Assembly (NCBI RefSeq): GCF_024734895.1
Contig: NZ_CP091430.1
Location: 1,776,001-1,840,000 of the forward strand
DNA from: Paenibacillus spongiae
GTDB lineage: Bacteria; Bacillota; Bacilli; Paenibacillales; Paenibacillaceae
Direction: 5' to 3'
Length of the DNA stretch: 64,000 bases
Under the pieces are notes generated by a model. It was not told the origin of the DNA. It saw only the letters and a program-made list of their open reading frames with translations, and searched no databases. Of the stretch, positions 44,505 through 54,113 are shown piece after piece (the first letter of the stretch is position 1; each line of letters starts with the position of its first letter). Position numbers and translations under genes: made by a program.

Positions 44505-46400
44505 ATGGACATTTTGAAACGAATTTCAGCGTACAAAGCAGAGAGTGAGAAGCTCGCGTGGACAGGGACGTTCAAAGAGTATATTGAACGGCTGAGGAAA
44601 GATCCGGCTCCTGCTATGACAGCACATGCTCGTGTCTATGAAATGATTGAGTCGTACGGCGTAACGGATGAGTCCGGCCAGAAGAAGTACAAATTTTTTG
44701 AGCAGGAAATATTCGGTCTCGACCGGGCGGTTGAGCGTTTAGTGGAGGAATATTTTCACTCGGCAGCGCGGCGGCTGGATGTCCGTAAACGGATTCTGCT
44801 GCTGATGGGGCCGGTCAGCGGAGGCAAATCGACGATTGTCACCATGCTGAAAAGGGGATTGGAGCAGTTCTCCCGAACCGAGCGGGGTGCTGTATACGCG
44901 ATTAAAGGATGTCCGATGCACGAGGAACCGCTGCATCTGATACCCAACGAGCTGCGGGCGGAAGCGGAGAAGGAGCTTGGCGTACGGATTGAAGGGAATC
45001 TGTGCCCGTCCTGCCAGATGAGGCTGCGTACCGAGTATGCCAATGATATTGAGAACGTGCTCGTCGAACGGGTGCTCATCTCGGAAGAAAGCCGCGTCGG
45101 CATCGGCACGTTCAGCCCGTCCGATCCGAAATCGCAGGATATTGCCGATTTGACGGGGAGCATTGATTTCTCGACCATAACCGAATACGGCTCGGAGTCT
45201 GATCCTCGCGCTTACCGGTTTGATGGCGAATTGAACAAGGCGAATCGCGGTCTGATGGAATTCCAGGAGATGCTCAAGTGCGACGAGAAATTTCTCTGGA
45301 ACCTGCTCTCGTTAACCCAGGAAGGAAATTTCAAAGCCGGCCGATTCGCGTTAATTTCCGCCGACGAGCTCATCGTCGCACATACGAATGAGACGGAGTA
45401 TAAGGCGTTCATCAGCAACAAGAAGAATGAAGCGCTGCAGTCGCGGATGATCGTGATGCCGATTCCATACAATTTGAAAGTGTCTGAAGAGGAGAAAATT
45501 TACGCCAAGCTGATCAGCCAGAGCGACATGAAGCATATCCATATTTCTCCGCATGCGTTGAGAGCGGCGGCCATCTTCTCGATTCTGACCCGTTTGAAGG
45601 AAACGAAGAAGCAGGGGATGGATCTGCTCAAGAAGATGCATATGTATGACGGCGAGGAAGTCGAAGGGTACAAGGAAGCCGATTTGAAGGAAATGCAGAA
45701 CGAATACATCGAGGAAGGCATGTCCGGGATCGACCCCAGGTATGTCATTAACCGGATTTCAAGTGCGCTCATTAAGCAGGATTTGCAATGCATTAATGCG
45801 TTAGACGTGCTTCGTGCGCTCAAGGAAGGAATGGATCAGCATCCGTCCATTACGAAGGAAGAGCGTGAAAAGTACTTAAACTTCATCTCGTTTGCCCGTA
45901 AGGAATACGATAATTTGGCTAAGAAGGAAGTGCAGAAGGCCTTCGTCTATTCCTTCGAGGAGTCGGCGAGGACGCTGTTCGAGAACTACCTCGATAATAT
46001 CGAATCCTACTGCAACTGGTCCAAAATCAAAGATCCGCTTACGGGAGAAGAGATGGATCCGGATGAGCGGCTCATGCGTTCGATCGAGGAGCAAATCGGC
46101 ATATCCGAGAATGCCAAGAAGGCGTTCCGCGAAGAAATCCTCATTCGAATTTCATCCTACTCACGTAAAGGGAAGAAGTTCGATTACTCCAGCCATGACC
46201 GGCTGCGCGAAGCGATCGAGAAGAAGCTGTTTACCGATTTGAAGGATATCGTCAAAATTACGACGTCCACGAAGACGCCGGATGAGAAGCAGCTCAAACG
46301 GATCAACGAGGTGACGTCCCGCCTGATCGACGATCATGGCTATTGCCCGGTTTGTGCCAACGAGCTGATGCGTTATGTCGGAAGTCTGTTGAACCGGTAA
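44505..46400 (+). CDS. prkA: PrkA family serine protein kinase / AAA+ protein
   Basis: The 631-aa protein has an N-terminal AAA+ domain with the Walker A motif LLMGPVSGGKSTIV and a C-terminal kinase-like domain (from about 400). PrkA proteins act in sporulation and stress; in B. subtilis PrkA has been reported as a kinase or a Lon-like protease. A zinc-ribbon-like CxxC (ENLCPSCQMRL) near residue 165 and another at the C-terminus (YCPVC) are visible. GAGAGGAGG precedes the ATG. The usual yhbH/yeaH neighbour is missing, and spoVR lies 14 kb away. Confidence 0.92.
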   Translation: MDILKRISAYKAESEKLAWTGTFKEYIERLRKDPAPAMTAHARVYEMIESYGVTDESGQKKYKFFEQEIFGLDRAVERLVEEYFHSAARRLDVRKRILLLMGPVSGGKSTIVTMLKRGLEQFSRTERGAVYAIKGCPMHEEPLHLIPNELRAEAEKELGVRIEGNLCPSCQMRLRTEYANDIENVLVERVLISEESRVGIGTFSPSDPKSQDIADLTGSIDFSTITEYGSESDPRAYRFDGELNKANRGLMEFQEMLKCDEKFLWNLLSLTQEGNFKAGRFALISADELIVAHTNETEYKAFISNKKNEALQSRMIVMPIPYNLKVSEEEKIYAKLISQSDMKHIHISPHALRAAAIFSILTRLKETKKQGMDLLKKMHMYDGEEVEGYKEADLKEMQNEYIEEGMSGIDPRYVINRISSALIKQDLQCINALDVLRALKEGMDQHPSITKEEREKYLNFISFARKEYDNLAKKEVQKAFVYSFEESARTLFENYLDNIESYCNWSKIKDPLTGEEMDPDERLMRSIEEQIGISENAKKAFREEILIRISSYSRKGKKFDYSSHDRLREAIEKKLFTDLKDIVKITTSTKTPDEKQLKRINEVTSRLIDDHGYCPVCANELMRYVGSLLNR

Positions 46401-46447
46401 GAGGAAGCGGATGCGGGGAAGGATATTGGGATAATGGCGCATGCATC

Positions 46448-46480
46448 AGCCTGTTGAGAAACCTCAACAGGCTATTTCTT
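46448..46480 (+). terminator. Terminator of prkA
   Basis: An 11-bp perfect stem (AGCCTGTTGAG at 46448-46458, complement at 46463-46473) is followed by ATTTCTTTT. Confidence 0.9.
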
Positions 46481-46600
46481 TTGGACCTTCTCGCTCGGAT
46501 AAATATCTATATCTGATCACGATTGAGCGAAGTTGCGCGGATACCAAAGAGCTGCACGAACTTTTTCTTGCCGATTGCGCGGCAAGAAAAAGTTTTAATG

Positions 46601-46705
46601 CAAGCGCATATGACCGCTGTCTGCCAGAACATAAAGAAGATCGCCAACCACCTGGCAAGCTGGCCGGGTTAGGCGATCTTCTTCTTTTCAAATCCGCGAT
46701 ACTTC
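46601..46705 (-). repeat. Inverted repeat, left copy (minus orientation)
   Basis: This ~105-bp sequence matches the reverse complement of 53882-53987 at about 90 percent by my count. Its centre is a terminator-like hairpin, AAGAAGATCGCC paired with GGCGATCTTCTT, and similarity continues well past the hairpin on both sides (TATCGCG and GGCAGAC with CGGTCAT). It lies just after the end of the GntR-type gene, pointing outward. The two copies bracket that gene and the SLH protein gene. Confidence 0.8.
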
Positions 46706-46731
46706 AAGATTTCTTTTATTTATCCAGACAA

Positions 46732-47844
46732 TTAGGTCGTGCGCTCTTCCCGAAGCGATACGGGAATGATGATTTCCCGGATAATGGTGGGGTCCTCGAT
46801 CGTTTCGCGCAGCAGGGTGACGGCTTCCTCTCCCATTTTCCCCTCCTGCTGCTGGATGCAGCTGAAGAAGTTGCCGTTGAAATCGCGAATCGGCGGGGTA
46901 TCGAACGATAGGATGGCGAGTTCCTCCGGCACCTTCTTGCCGAGCTTGATGGCCACTTCCCCGACATGGACGGCAATCGCGCTCGAAAAGGCGAAGACGG
47001 CCGTTATTTCCGGTTGGGACAGCAGCCAATCATGCACCATTTCCTGACTGACGTCCGTGTCCATATACGTGATTTCGTCGATTCGGGTCAGCCAATGCGA
47101 TGGCTCAATTCTCAGGCCGGCTTTCTTGGCCATCACCAGATAGCCGGAAAAACGGTCCTCGGAGCTGGATGTCTTCGATTTGGTGCCAGATACGATACCG
47201 ATCTGACGATGCCCTTTGCTGATCAAATATTCGGTGCCAATATAGCCGCCCAAATAATTGTCCGAATAGACGGCATTGGTCTTGATACCCGGCAGGTAAC
47301 GGTCGATCAGGACGAAAGGGAAGCCCTCCGTCTTCAAGCTCAGAATCGCTTCGCTATACGACTCGCCGTCCACAGGAAAGATGAGCAGCCCTTCAACGCC
47401 GGCGGCGCGAAGGAAGCGGATGCCTTCTTTTTCCTCTGCTTGCGTGGAAGACCAGCGGACGATCAGAATGACGTTCTGTTCCTTGCAAGCTTCCTCGACG
47501 CCCTGAAGCAGTTGCATTGAGAATTGGTCGTTGGCCATCGGACTGAGAAAGCCGATTTTGCGAAGCGCAAGCTCCGGCTCCTCAGTCGGAGCCGGAGCCG
47601 CTTCCGGCGCGGCATACGGATCCGCGACGAACGTGCCCTTGCCTGCGATCCGGTAGACAAGTCCTTCGTCCACAAGCAGTTTCAAAGCGCTCTTGATCGT
47701 AATCCGGCTGACGCCGAATTGCTGAATCAGGTCCGCTTCGGTCGGAATTTGATCCCCGGGCTGCAATTCACCTTGCTCGATCTTTTCTTTAAGCATGCCT
47801 CGAATTTGCAGATACAGCGGTTGGTTTGTGATAGGTTGAGACAT
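46732..47844 (-). CDS. GntR-type regulator with LacI-like sugar-binding domain
   Basis: The 370-aa protein has an N-terminal GntR winged helix (residues about 8-70, with QPLYLQIRGMLKEKIEQGEL and SRITIKSALKLLVDEGLVYRIAGKGTFV) and a C-terminal periplasmic-binding-like domain of LacI type. This is the AraR architecture, so a sugar or sugar phosphate is the probable effector. The ATG at 47844 follows AAAGGA. It is divergent from the giant SLH protein gene, its likely target. AT-rich palindromes near both promoters (ATATAATGTATTATAT at 47874-47889; TAATAA/TTATTA at 48107-48123) are candidate operators. Confidence 0.9.
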   Translation of the reverse strand: MSQPITNQPLYLQIRGMLKEKIEQGELQPGDQIPTEADLIQQFGVSRITIKSALKLLVDEGLVYRIAGKGTFVADPYAAPEAAPAPTEEPELALRKIGFLSPMANDQFSMQLLQGVEEACKEQNVILIVRWSSTQAEEKEGIRFLRAAGVEGLLIFPVDGESYSEAILSLKTEGFPFVLIDRYLPGIKTNAVYSDNYLGGYIGTEYLISKGHRQIGIVSGTKSKTSSSEDRFSGYLVMAKKAGLRIEPSHWLTRIDEITYMDTDVSQEMVHDWLLSQPEITAVFAFSSAIAVHVGEVAIKLGKKVPEELAILSFDTPPIRDFNGNFFSCIQQQEGKMGEEAVTLLRETIEDPTIIREIIIPVSLREERTT

Positions 47845-48513
47845 ATGGATTCCTTTCGATTTAAGAAAAGTAATATAATGTATTATATCATTATGTTTAA
47901 AAAGGTCCAACTCGAAATACGCGTGACAGCTGGCCGCATGCTGGGAAATTCGCGGTCATTTATCGCTTTAGCCAGTCAGGTGAATGTTCGGTACATGCTT
48001 GGACCGAATAGGGGAACGGATCGGTGTGTCGCGGCAATCGCTTTTCCCTTTTCTCGCCGATGACGGATATAGAGTTTTAAGATGGGCTGCGATGATTATC
48101 ATAATATAATAATACATTTATTAATGTTTGAATATTGACATAAGTCAATATGTAATTTAATATGACTTTAACCTCGGATATAGTCAAACCAAGATGTGCC
48201 AAGACTTTGCTTGTTTGAAGGACATGACATGCAGAACGTTTGGGAAGGGGGTTACTTTTATTAAATGCTGGCGCCTATGGTAATTTATTTTTCGTGTTCA
48301 GCTGCATCTCGTTTTATGGATATGTAATCGCTTTCATTATCCGGTGTGGGGCCCCACCAAACCGGAGAGCACAGCAATAGTGAACGAGAATTGATTCATC
48401 CACCGGAAGTATCGAAAAGCAGGGTGATCGCGGGCGATGATGCCGTTTGTTAACAAGCGGACGCCGATAAAATGCTTGGCATCCGGCAGTCATAGTACAA
48501 GGAGGAGTATAAC
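47845..48513. other. Divergent control region of the GntR/SLH module
   Basis: These 669 bp contain the upstream regions of both genes. Notable sites are a perfect palindrome ATATAATGTATTATAT at 47874-47889, TAATAA-TACAT-TTATTA at 48107-48123, and TATTGAC-ATAA-GTCAATA at 48133-48150. AAGGAGGAG lies just before the GTG start at 48514. The long AT-rich patch at 48090-48170 is lower in GC than the surrounding genes. No gene was found. Confidence 0.5.
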
Positions 48514-51500
48514 GTGAACCGAAAGCTGATCTTATACCCGCTTATTTTGTTGATGGCTTTATCCATGCCGGTCTATGCGGGGGCTGAACCGCCCGCGGAA
48601 CCTAATCCGGCCGGATCGGGCGTGGCGGCAGCCGAAGCCGCTCCGGTCCGCACCACGTTCCAGACGGGGGCCGGCGGCGCTTACGAAAACGCGCATGTGT
48701 TGGCTGATTCCGTCATGGCCTACATCGGCAATCCGGCTTCCATCGAATCGCATATCGCCTCATGGACGAACAGAGGCTATCAAGTTGACGCCATGCTGGC
48801 CGTCAATCGGGACATGAACGATTACGTACGGGGCAATTTCGACGGGAAGACGCACTACGACGAAATCCAAGTCGATCGTGACGGCAATCGGTTCACCCAT
48901 CCGACGGACGTGAACGTGCCTTACATGGTGCCGACGGAAAACTGGAACAAGTACGTGTACGAATTGTCCCGTCGCACCATCGAAGCCGGCGCGAAGCGGA
49001 TCGTCTTCGAGGAGCCCGACGTATTCCTCAAGTCGGGCTATTCCGACGCCTTCAAACGCGAGTGGAAGTCCTTCTACGGCTCGGATTGGATCGATCCCGT
49101 ATCGTCCAAGGATGCGGGCTACATGTCGCAGAAGCTGAAAGTCTATTTGAGCTACCGGGCCTTCAAAGATATTTCGGAGAAAATCAAGAGCAACTATCCC
49201 GACGTCGAGGTGCTGATCGCCTCTCATACGGCACTCAGCTACCTGATGTACGGCATCACGACATCCAATTACGATTATTACAATATCCCGACGATCGACG
49301 GGTATATCGCCCAAGTGTGGAGCGACACGGCGCTGGTGCCCGTACCGTACGCCGGCACAAGCCAACGGCGGGTTTTTGAATCCGCCTACATCGATTACTC
49401 CTCGTTCGCCAATTTGAAGCTGGGCAACGATGGCAAGCAGCTGTACGCGCTCGCGGATCCCAAGGCGGATTCGGGAACGTACAGTTGGCCGGAGTACGAA
49501 GCATTTTACAAAACGACCATCGCGGCTCAGCTGATGCAGCCCCAGTTCAAGCAGTTCGAGGTCGTGCCATGGTCGGAGCGGGGATTCGCGCAAGCACCGG
49601 GACCGTACAAGACGGTTCAGACGAACGTCTACCGCGCGCTGCAGGACATGTATGACAAGCCGGCGACAGTGGAAGCGGGCACGCCTGGCATCGGCGTTCT
49701 GTATTCAGACACGATTTCGCAGATGGCGACGTCCGGGGACATTAACGCTTTCTACGGCACGACGGTCCCTCTCGTGGCGAAAGGCGTGCCGATTCAGGTC
49801 ATCCCCGCGGAAAATTTGACGAAGCCGAACGCGCTCGCCGATATGAATGTGCTGTTCGTCAGCTACGACGTCTGGAAAGCGGTCGACGGCAACGGCGGCG
49901 GCGGAATCGGCGTCAAAGTCAACGAAGCGCTTCGCGACTGGGTTAGCCAAGGCGGCGTGCTCGTCTATACGGGAGGAGCGGGGAGCAGCGACGACTTGTC
50001 CGAATGGTGGTCGGAAGCGGATCTGTCGTCACCGAAGCGGGATTTGTGGAACAAGCTCGGCCTTGCCGTGAGCGGCGAAGCGACGACGACGGGAAGCGGG
50101 ACGGTCACGCTGCGTGCGGCAGGTGCCGGAAACGGCGTCTTCGGCGGTCGCGGAACGATCGACGTCCCGGCCAAATTCGCCGTCACAGCGGGGACCTTGG
50201 CTAGCCCGGCCGTACCGCTCTATACGACGGCCGACGGCAAGGCGGTCGTCTACGAACAGCCGATTGGCAGCGGCAAAGCGATCGTCGCCGGCGTGGCGCC
50301 CGGCTACTTCGCATCCAGCGCAATGGCGGCGCAAGTTCTTCGCGATATTGCGAAATACGCCGTGGAGCAGACGGGCGCGACCTATGCGGAGGCGAACGTC
50401 ATGAAGTCGATCCGCGGTCCGTATACGGCGATTCAGACCTTGGAGGAGCCGGCGCGAATTGAGCTGCAAAGCAGCAGCTATATCGATCTGTTCGACGACC
50501 GGCTGCCGGTCGTAACCGGCGAGACGGAAATGATGGCGCAATCGAGCGCGCTACTGTACGACGTTACCGGCCGGACGTCCGGAGACAAGCCCGCGATTCT
50601 GTTCGCGAGCGGCAATTTGACCGGCGTGAGCGAATCGGCGGCGGAAACGCTCTACACGCTGGCGGGTACCCCGAATTCCCGAGCGGCAGCCCGAATCGGC
50701 GCGCCGCAAGGCCTCTATCCGCAAGCGATAGAAGGAACGGACAGCGGCGGCGCGCCGGTAACGGTATCCTGGGAATGGGAGAACCGTTCCAACACGCTGC
50801 TCGTCCGCCACGATCACCGGAAGCAGGGCGTCACCATACGCGTGCAGTGGTCGGAAACGCCCGTCGCCGATTCGCCGGCGGTCGATTTTGCCGAATTGAA
50901 CGTGAAGACGAACAATGAGAATCTGGATGCGGCTTATTTATGGAGGAACACCGGCGGCGCCATCGACGCTTTCCGGTTTGCCGACACCACGGCGGAAATC
51001 GTCTACAAGTTCGATCTGAACCGATACGCCAATGCGCGGATCTCACTCGACGTGGCGAATAATTACGTGCTGAGCGTATCGCCGGACGAGGCGGCCTGGA
51101 CGCCGCTCTACACGGCGGATTCGAGCGGGGGCGTCATTACGGACGGAAGCAACCGGGCCATCAAGACGATCGATCTGTCAGCCTATAAAGGCGCGGACGA
51201 CTTCGTCTATATCAAGATGGAAAATGCCGACAAGACGAGAGGGAACGGCCCCGTTCTGTACGGATTCAATCTCGGCTTCGAGCAGCGGATCGCTCCGTTC
51301 GGCGTTCGAACCAATGAGACACTGGATCTGGTGCCGGGACAGACGAGGATGCTCAAGCTGGCCGTTACGAACCGTTTGTCGGAAGTGAAGACGGTGGACA
51401 TGAGCATCGGCAGGAGCACGTACAATGCGTTGTCGTTCACAGCGGGCTCAGCGGCCGAAGCAGACTATCTGTTCGAGAACGAAGGTTCCCAATTGGCGGG

Positions 51501-53862
51501 TAACGGCGGCCGGTACGCCGATCTGGCAAATTATTTCGTTTACAAGCTGCCGGTACCAGCGGACATGCAAGCCCCGGTCGCGAAGCTGACGCTGGCGAAT
51601 CGCTATCAGGTATCCCTGTCGCGCGATGGGGACGACTGGACGATCGTCGACAGCGAAATGGCGGCGGCGGAAGGCGAGAACAATCTGGGCGAGCGCAGCT
51701 ATGAGCTCGGCGAATACACGAACGACGGGGGCTACGTCTATGTCAAAATCGCCAACAGCCAGCCGTCAGGCGGCTGGGGCGGCATGCTGAAGAAGCTGAC
51801 GCTGCAGGCGAAGGGCGAGGGCGAGCTGGAGGTGGCCTTCCCGAACGACGGCATCGAGCTGCAGCCGCATCAGACGCGGCTGATCGAAGTGGCCGTAACG
51901 GCGAAATCCGGTATTCAGTCCGCGCTGCCGCAGCAGTCGATCCGGCTGTCGGCCGGCGGAGACTTCACCGACTACGAGCTGCCGGTCAAAATCAATTTCA
52001 TCAAGCCGGAATATCCGGCAACATGGGCGGCTTCGCCGATCGCTATCGACGGGAGGGCCGACGAGAGCGAATGGAGCGGCGCCCGGACGATCACGGTAAG
52101 CTCGAGCGATCCGGATCTGCTGCGATTCGGCAAAGTATGGGGCGAGGCCGGCAACGTGAAAGCAACTTACCGGCTGAAATGGGACGATGCCAATCTGTAC
52201 GTGCTGGAGCAAAGAGAAGACAGCGCGTTCGCCTTTACTGAGACTGGGGCTACGATGTATGCCTCTACGGCATCGATGCTGTTCCTGGATATGGATCGCG
52301 GCAAGAGCGGCTCCGCTTATCTGGACGGGGATTATGCCATCTTCTTCACGCCGAGCGGACCGGACGACAAGCCTCATGTCTTCATGCGGCAGGGAGCGGA
52401 CGGCGGCAAAGAGGAGTACGCGCTCGACAGTGCGAAGATCAATTCGAACGTGGAAATGGCGGCGCATACGTATACGGTGGAGTTGGCCATTCCGTGGAGT
52501 GCGCTGCAAATCATGCCGTTCGCGCCGAAGAACGGTACTAAGGTCGGCATGACCGTCGCGGCTACCCGCAACGCCGGCAACGGGGTATGGGGACAGCTCA
52601 TGTGGTCCGGCGACGGCGACGATCAGGCGAAGTGGTCGGACATGTTGCTGACGGGCAAGCCGGAGGACTCCGGAAATCCCGGCAACCCGGGTAATCCCGG
52701 GGGCGGCTGGTATCCGTCCGTTCCATCCGTGGACGACGGCGACGAGCCGGATGACTGGAATAACGGTGGCGGTGGCGAGGTGCTATCGGTAAAAATCGCG
52801 GATGATGCGGACGAAGTCTCGATTTTCGCAGAACAGCTCGGCGGCCGGCCGCTGGACGTTCAGGCGGGCGACGGCGCCTCGCTGCGCATCGGCGGAGAGC
52901 TGTTGCGTAAATTGCTGGCCCAGGCGGGCGATAAGAAAGGGACGACGATCGTCGTTCATATGGCCCGAGTTGCGAAGGACTCGCTCCTCGCACCGAAGCG
53001 TCAGGGCGAATCCGCAAATATCCGCCTCGCCGGGCAGGCGTACGATATATCGATACGCGCGGTGACGCCGGACGGCAAAACCTATGAAGTCATGGCAACG
53101 GAAGGCGGGGCAACCGTCACGCTGCCGTTCGACCCAGAAGCCGTCGAAGGGAAGCTGCTCGGCGTTTATCGTTACGATGAAACGGGCAAGACATGGGAGT
53201 ATGTCGGCGGTCGGACGGATGCCAAAGCGCATCGCATATCCGTGAAATTGAAGCATCTCGGCCTCTACGCGGCGATCGAGTACGACAAACGGTTTGGCGA
53301 CGTGCCGGCCGGGCACTGGGCGTACGATGCGATAAGGACGCTGGCGGCGAAGCATATCGCAAGCGGCGTTGGCGCGAACGGGTTTCAACCTGCGGGTACG
53401 GTAACTAGGGCGGAATTCGTCGCGCTGTTGGTCCGGGCGCTGGGACTCGAAGCAAGCGGCAAGCAGTCAGAGCTTCCGTTCGCGGATATCGAGAGCGGCG
53501 CCTGGTATGCGGCGAATGCGGCGGCGGCCTACGAGGCCGGACTGGTCAAAGGCGACAGCGAAGGCGCGTTCCGTCCCGGCGAACGCATCACCCGCGAGCA
53601 AATGGCCGTCCTGCTGGTTCGGGCGTACGAACTCGGTCTCGGCCGCGCGGTGGATGCCCCGGCAGATGACGAAACGCCCTATGTGGACGGGGCTGTGATC
53701 GCGGCCTGGGCTCGGGCGGACGTGAGCAAGGCGCATTCGCTTGCGCTCATGAAAGGGCAAGGAGCCAATCGCTTCGCGCCGCAGTCGACGGCGACACGCG
53801 CCGAATCGGCACAAGCCGTCCTGAATCTGCTGGAGAGATTGGAGGAACGGCCGGCAAGCTAG
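48514..53862 (+). CDS. Giant SLH-anchored surface protein with glycosidase-like and CBM9-like domains
   Basis: The 1782-aa protein has a signal peptide (1-24, ending VYAGAE), an N-terminal barrel-like region (about 50-380) with the acidic motif VFEEPD at 164-169, a Rossmann/GATase-like region (about 390-640, VLFVSYDVW and SQGGVLVYTGGAG), two related beta-sandwich modules (about 810-925 and 983-1105), a CBM9-like module (about 1165-1380, IDGRADESEWSGA), a Gly/Pro/Asn linker (about 1383-1422), a spacer domain, and three SLH repeats from about 1594, 1656 and 1726, with TRAE/TREQ motifs. It should sit on the secondary cell wall polymer and act on a polysaccharide. I do not recognise the N-terminal family; enzymatic activity is inferred. 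The GTG start follows AAGGAGGAG. Confidence 0.85.
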   Translation: MNRKLILYPLILLMALSMPVYAGAEPPAEPNPAGSGVAAAEAAPVRTTFQTGAGGAYENAHVLADSVMAYIGNPASIESHIASWTNRGYQVDAMLAVNRDMNDYVRGNFDGKTHYDEIQVDRDGNRFTHPTDVNVPYMVPTENWNKYVYELSRRTIEAGAKRIVFEEPDVFLKSGYSDAFKREWKSFYGSDWIDPVSSKDAGYMSQKLKVYLSYRAFKDISEKIKSNYPDVEVLIASHTALSYLMYGITTSNYDYYNIPTIDGYIAQVWSDTALVPVPYAGTSQRRVFESAYIDYSSFANLKLGNDGKQLYALADPKADSGTYSWPEYEAFYKTTIAAQLMQPQFKQFEVVPWSERGFAQAPGPYKTVQTNVYRALQDMYDKPATVEAGTPGIGVLYSDTISQMATSGDINAFYGTTVPLVAKGVPIQVIPAENLTKPNALADMNVLFVSYDVWKAVDGNGGGGIGVKVNEALRDWVSQGGVLVYTGGAGSSDDLSEWWSEADLSSPKRDLWNKLGLAVSGEATTTGSGTVTLRAAGAGNGVFGGRGTIDVPAKFAVTAGTLASPAVPLYTTADGKAVVYEQPIGSGKAIVAGVAPGYFASSAMAAQVLRDIAKYAVEQTGATYAEANVMKSIRGPYTAIQTLEEPARIELQSSSYIDLFDDRLPVVTGETEMMAQSSALLYDVTGRTSGDKPAILFASGNLTGVSESAAETLYTLAGTPNSRAAARIGAPQGLYPQAIEGTDSGGAPVTVSWEWENRSNTLLVRHDHRKQGVTIRVQWSETPVADSPAVDFAELNVKTNNENLDAAYLWRNTGGAIDAFRFADTTAEIVYKFDLNRYANARISLDVANNYVLSVSPDEAAWTPLYTADSSGGVITDGSNRAIKTIDLSAYKGADDFVYIKMENADKTRGNGPVLYGFNLGFEQRIAPFGVRTNETLDLVPGQTRMLKLAVTNRLSEVKTVDMSIGRSTYNALSFTAGSAAEADYLFENEGSQLAGNGGRYADLANYFVYKLPVPADMQAPVAKLTLANRYQVSLSRDGDDWTIVDSEMAAAEGENNLGERSYELGEYTNDGGYVYVKIANSQPSGGWGGMLKKLTLQAKGEGELEVAFPNDGIELQPHQTRLIEVAVTAKSGIQSALPQQSIRLSAGGDFTDYELPVKINFIKPEYPATWAASPIAIDGRADESEWSGARTITVSSSDPDLLRFGKVWGEAGNVKATYRLKWDDANLYVLEQREDSAFAFTETGATMYASTASMLFLDMDRGKSGSAYLDGDYAIFFTPSGPDDKPHVFMRQGADGGKEEYALDSAKINSNVEMAAHTYTVELAIPWSALQIMPFAPKNGTKVGMTVAATRNAGNGVWGQLMWSGDGDDQAKWSDMLLTGKPEDSGNPGNPGNPGGGWYPSVPSVDDGDEPDDWNNGGGGEVLSVKIADDADEVSIFAEQLGGRPLDVQAGDGASLRIGGELLRKLLAQAGDKKGTTIVVHMARVAKDSLLAPKRQGESANIRLAGQAYDISIRAVTPDGKTYEVMATEGGATVTLPFDPEAVEGKLLGVYRYDETGKTWEYVGGRTDAKAHRISVKLKHLGLYAAIEYDKRFGDVPAGHWAYDAIRTLAAKHIASGVGANGFQPAGTVTRAEFVALLVRALGLEASGKQSELPFADIESGAWYAANAAAAYEAGLVKGDSEGAFRPGERITREQMAVLLVRAYELGLGRAVDAPADDETPYVDGAVIAAWARADVSKAHSLALMKGQGANRFAPQSTATRAESAQAVLNLLERLEERPAS

Positions 53863-53881
53863 GGCAGGCGCGCCGCAACGT

Positions 53882-53987
53882 GAATTATCGCGTATTTGAA
53901 AAGAAGAAGATCGCCCTACCAGGCCAGCTTGCCAGGTGGTTGGCGATCTTCTTTATGTTCCGGCAGACGGCGGTCATGTACACTTGC
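53882..53987 (+). repeat. Inverted repeat, right copy (plus orientation)
   Basis: This copy begins 20 bp after the stop of the SLH protein and matches the reverse complement of 46601-46705. The hairpin stem AAGAAGATCGCC (53904-53915) pairs with GGCGATCTTCTT (53942-53953). It could serve as the terminator of the giant gene, but the shared sequence extends beyond a terminator. Read as protein it gives an open frame to about 54095, which I do not treat as a gene. Confidence 0.8.
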
Positions 53988-54113
53988 TCGAGCGTATATA
54001 AAACGGCATTTCCCCTAGACCAGTTAGATGGGGCTATTGTATATTGCGTTTTATTGATGTTTATTGTTGTTTGTTTCTATATAATAGAGAGATAAAAAGA
54101 GGAGGTCGGTTCG

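Larger units (their letters stand above)
46401..46731. other. Hairpin-rich gene-free region after prkA
   Basis: This 331-bp stretch contains the prkA terminator (46448-46478), a 13-bp perfect hairpin (CTTTTTCTTGCCG at 46561-46573 with its complement at 46580-46592), and the left copy of a ~105-bp inverted repeat (46601-46705). No gene was found. Confidence 0.6.

Noticed and set aside
53880..54095. Open frame of 71 codons after the SLH gene, possibly a transposase remnant
   Set aside because: It runs through the hairpin of the inverted repeat and is interrupted by a stop in the left copy, so coding is not supported and I could not tie it to a transposase.
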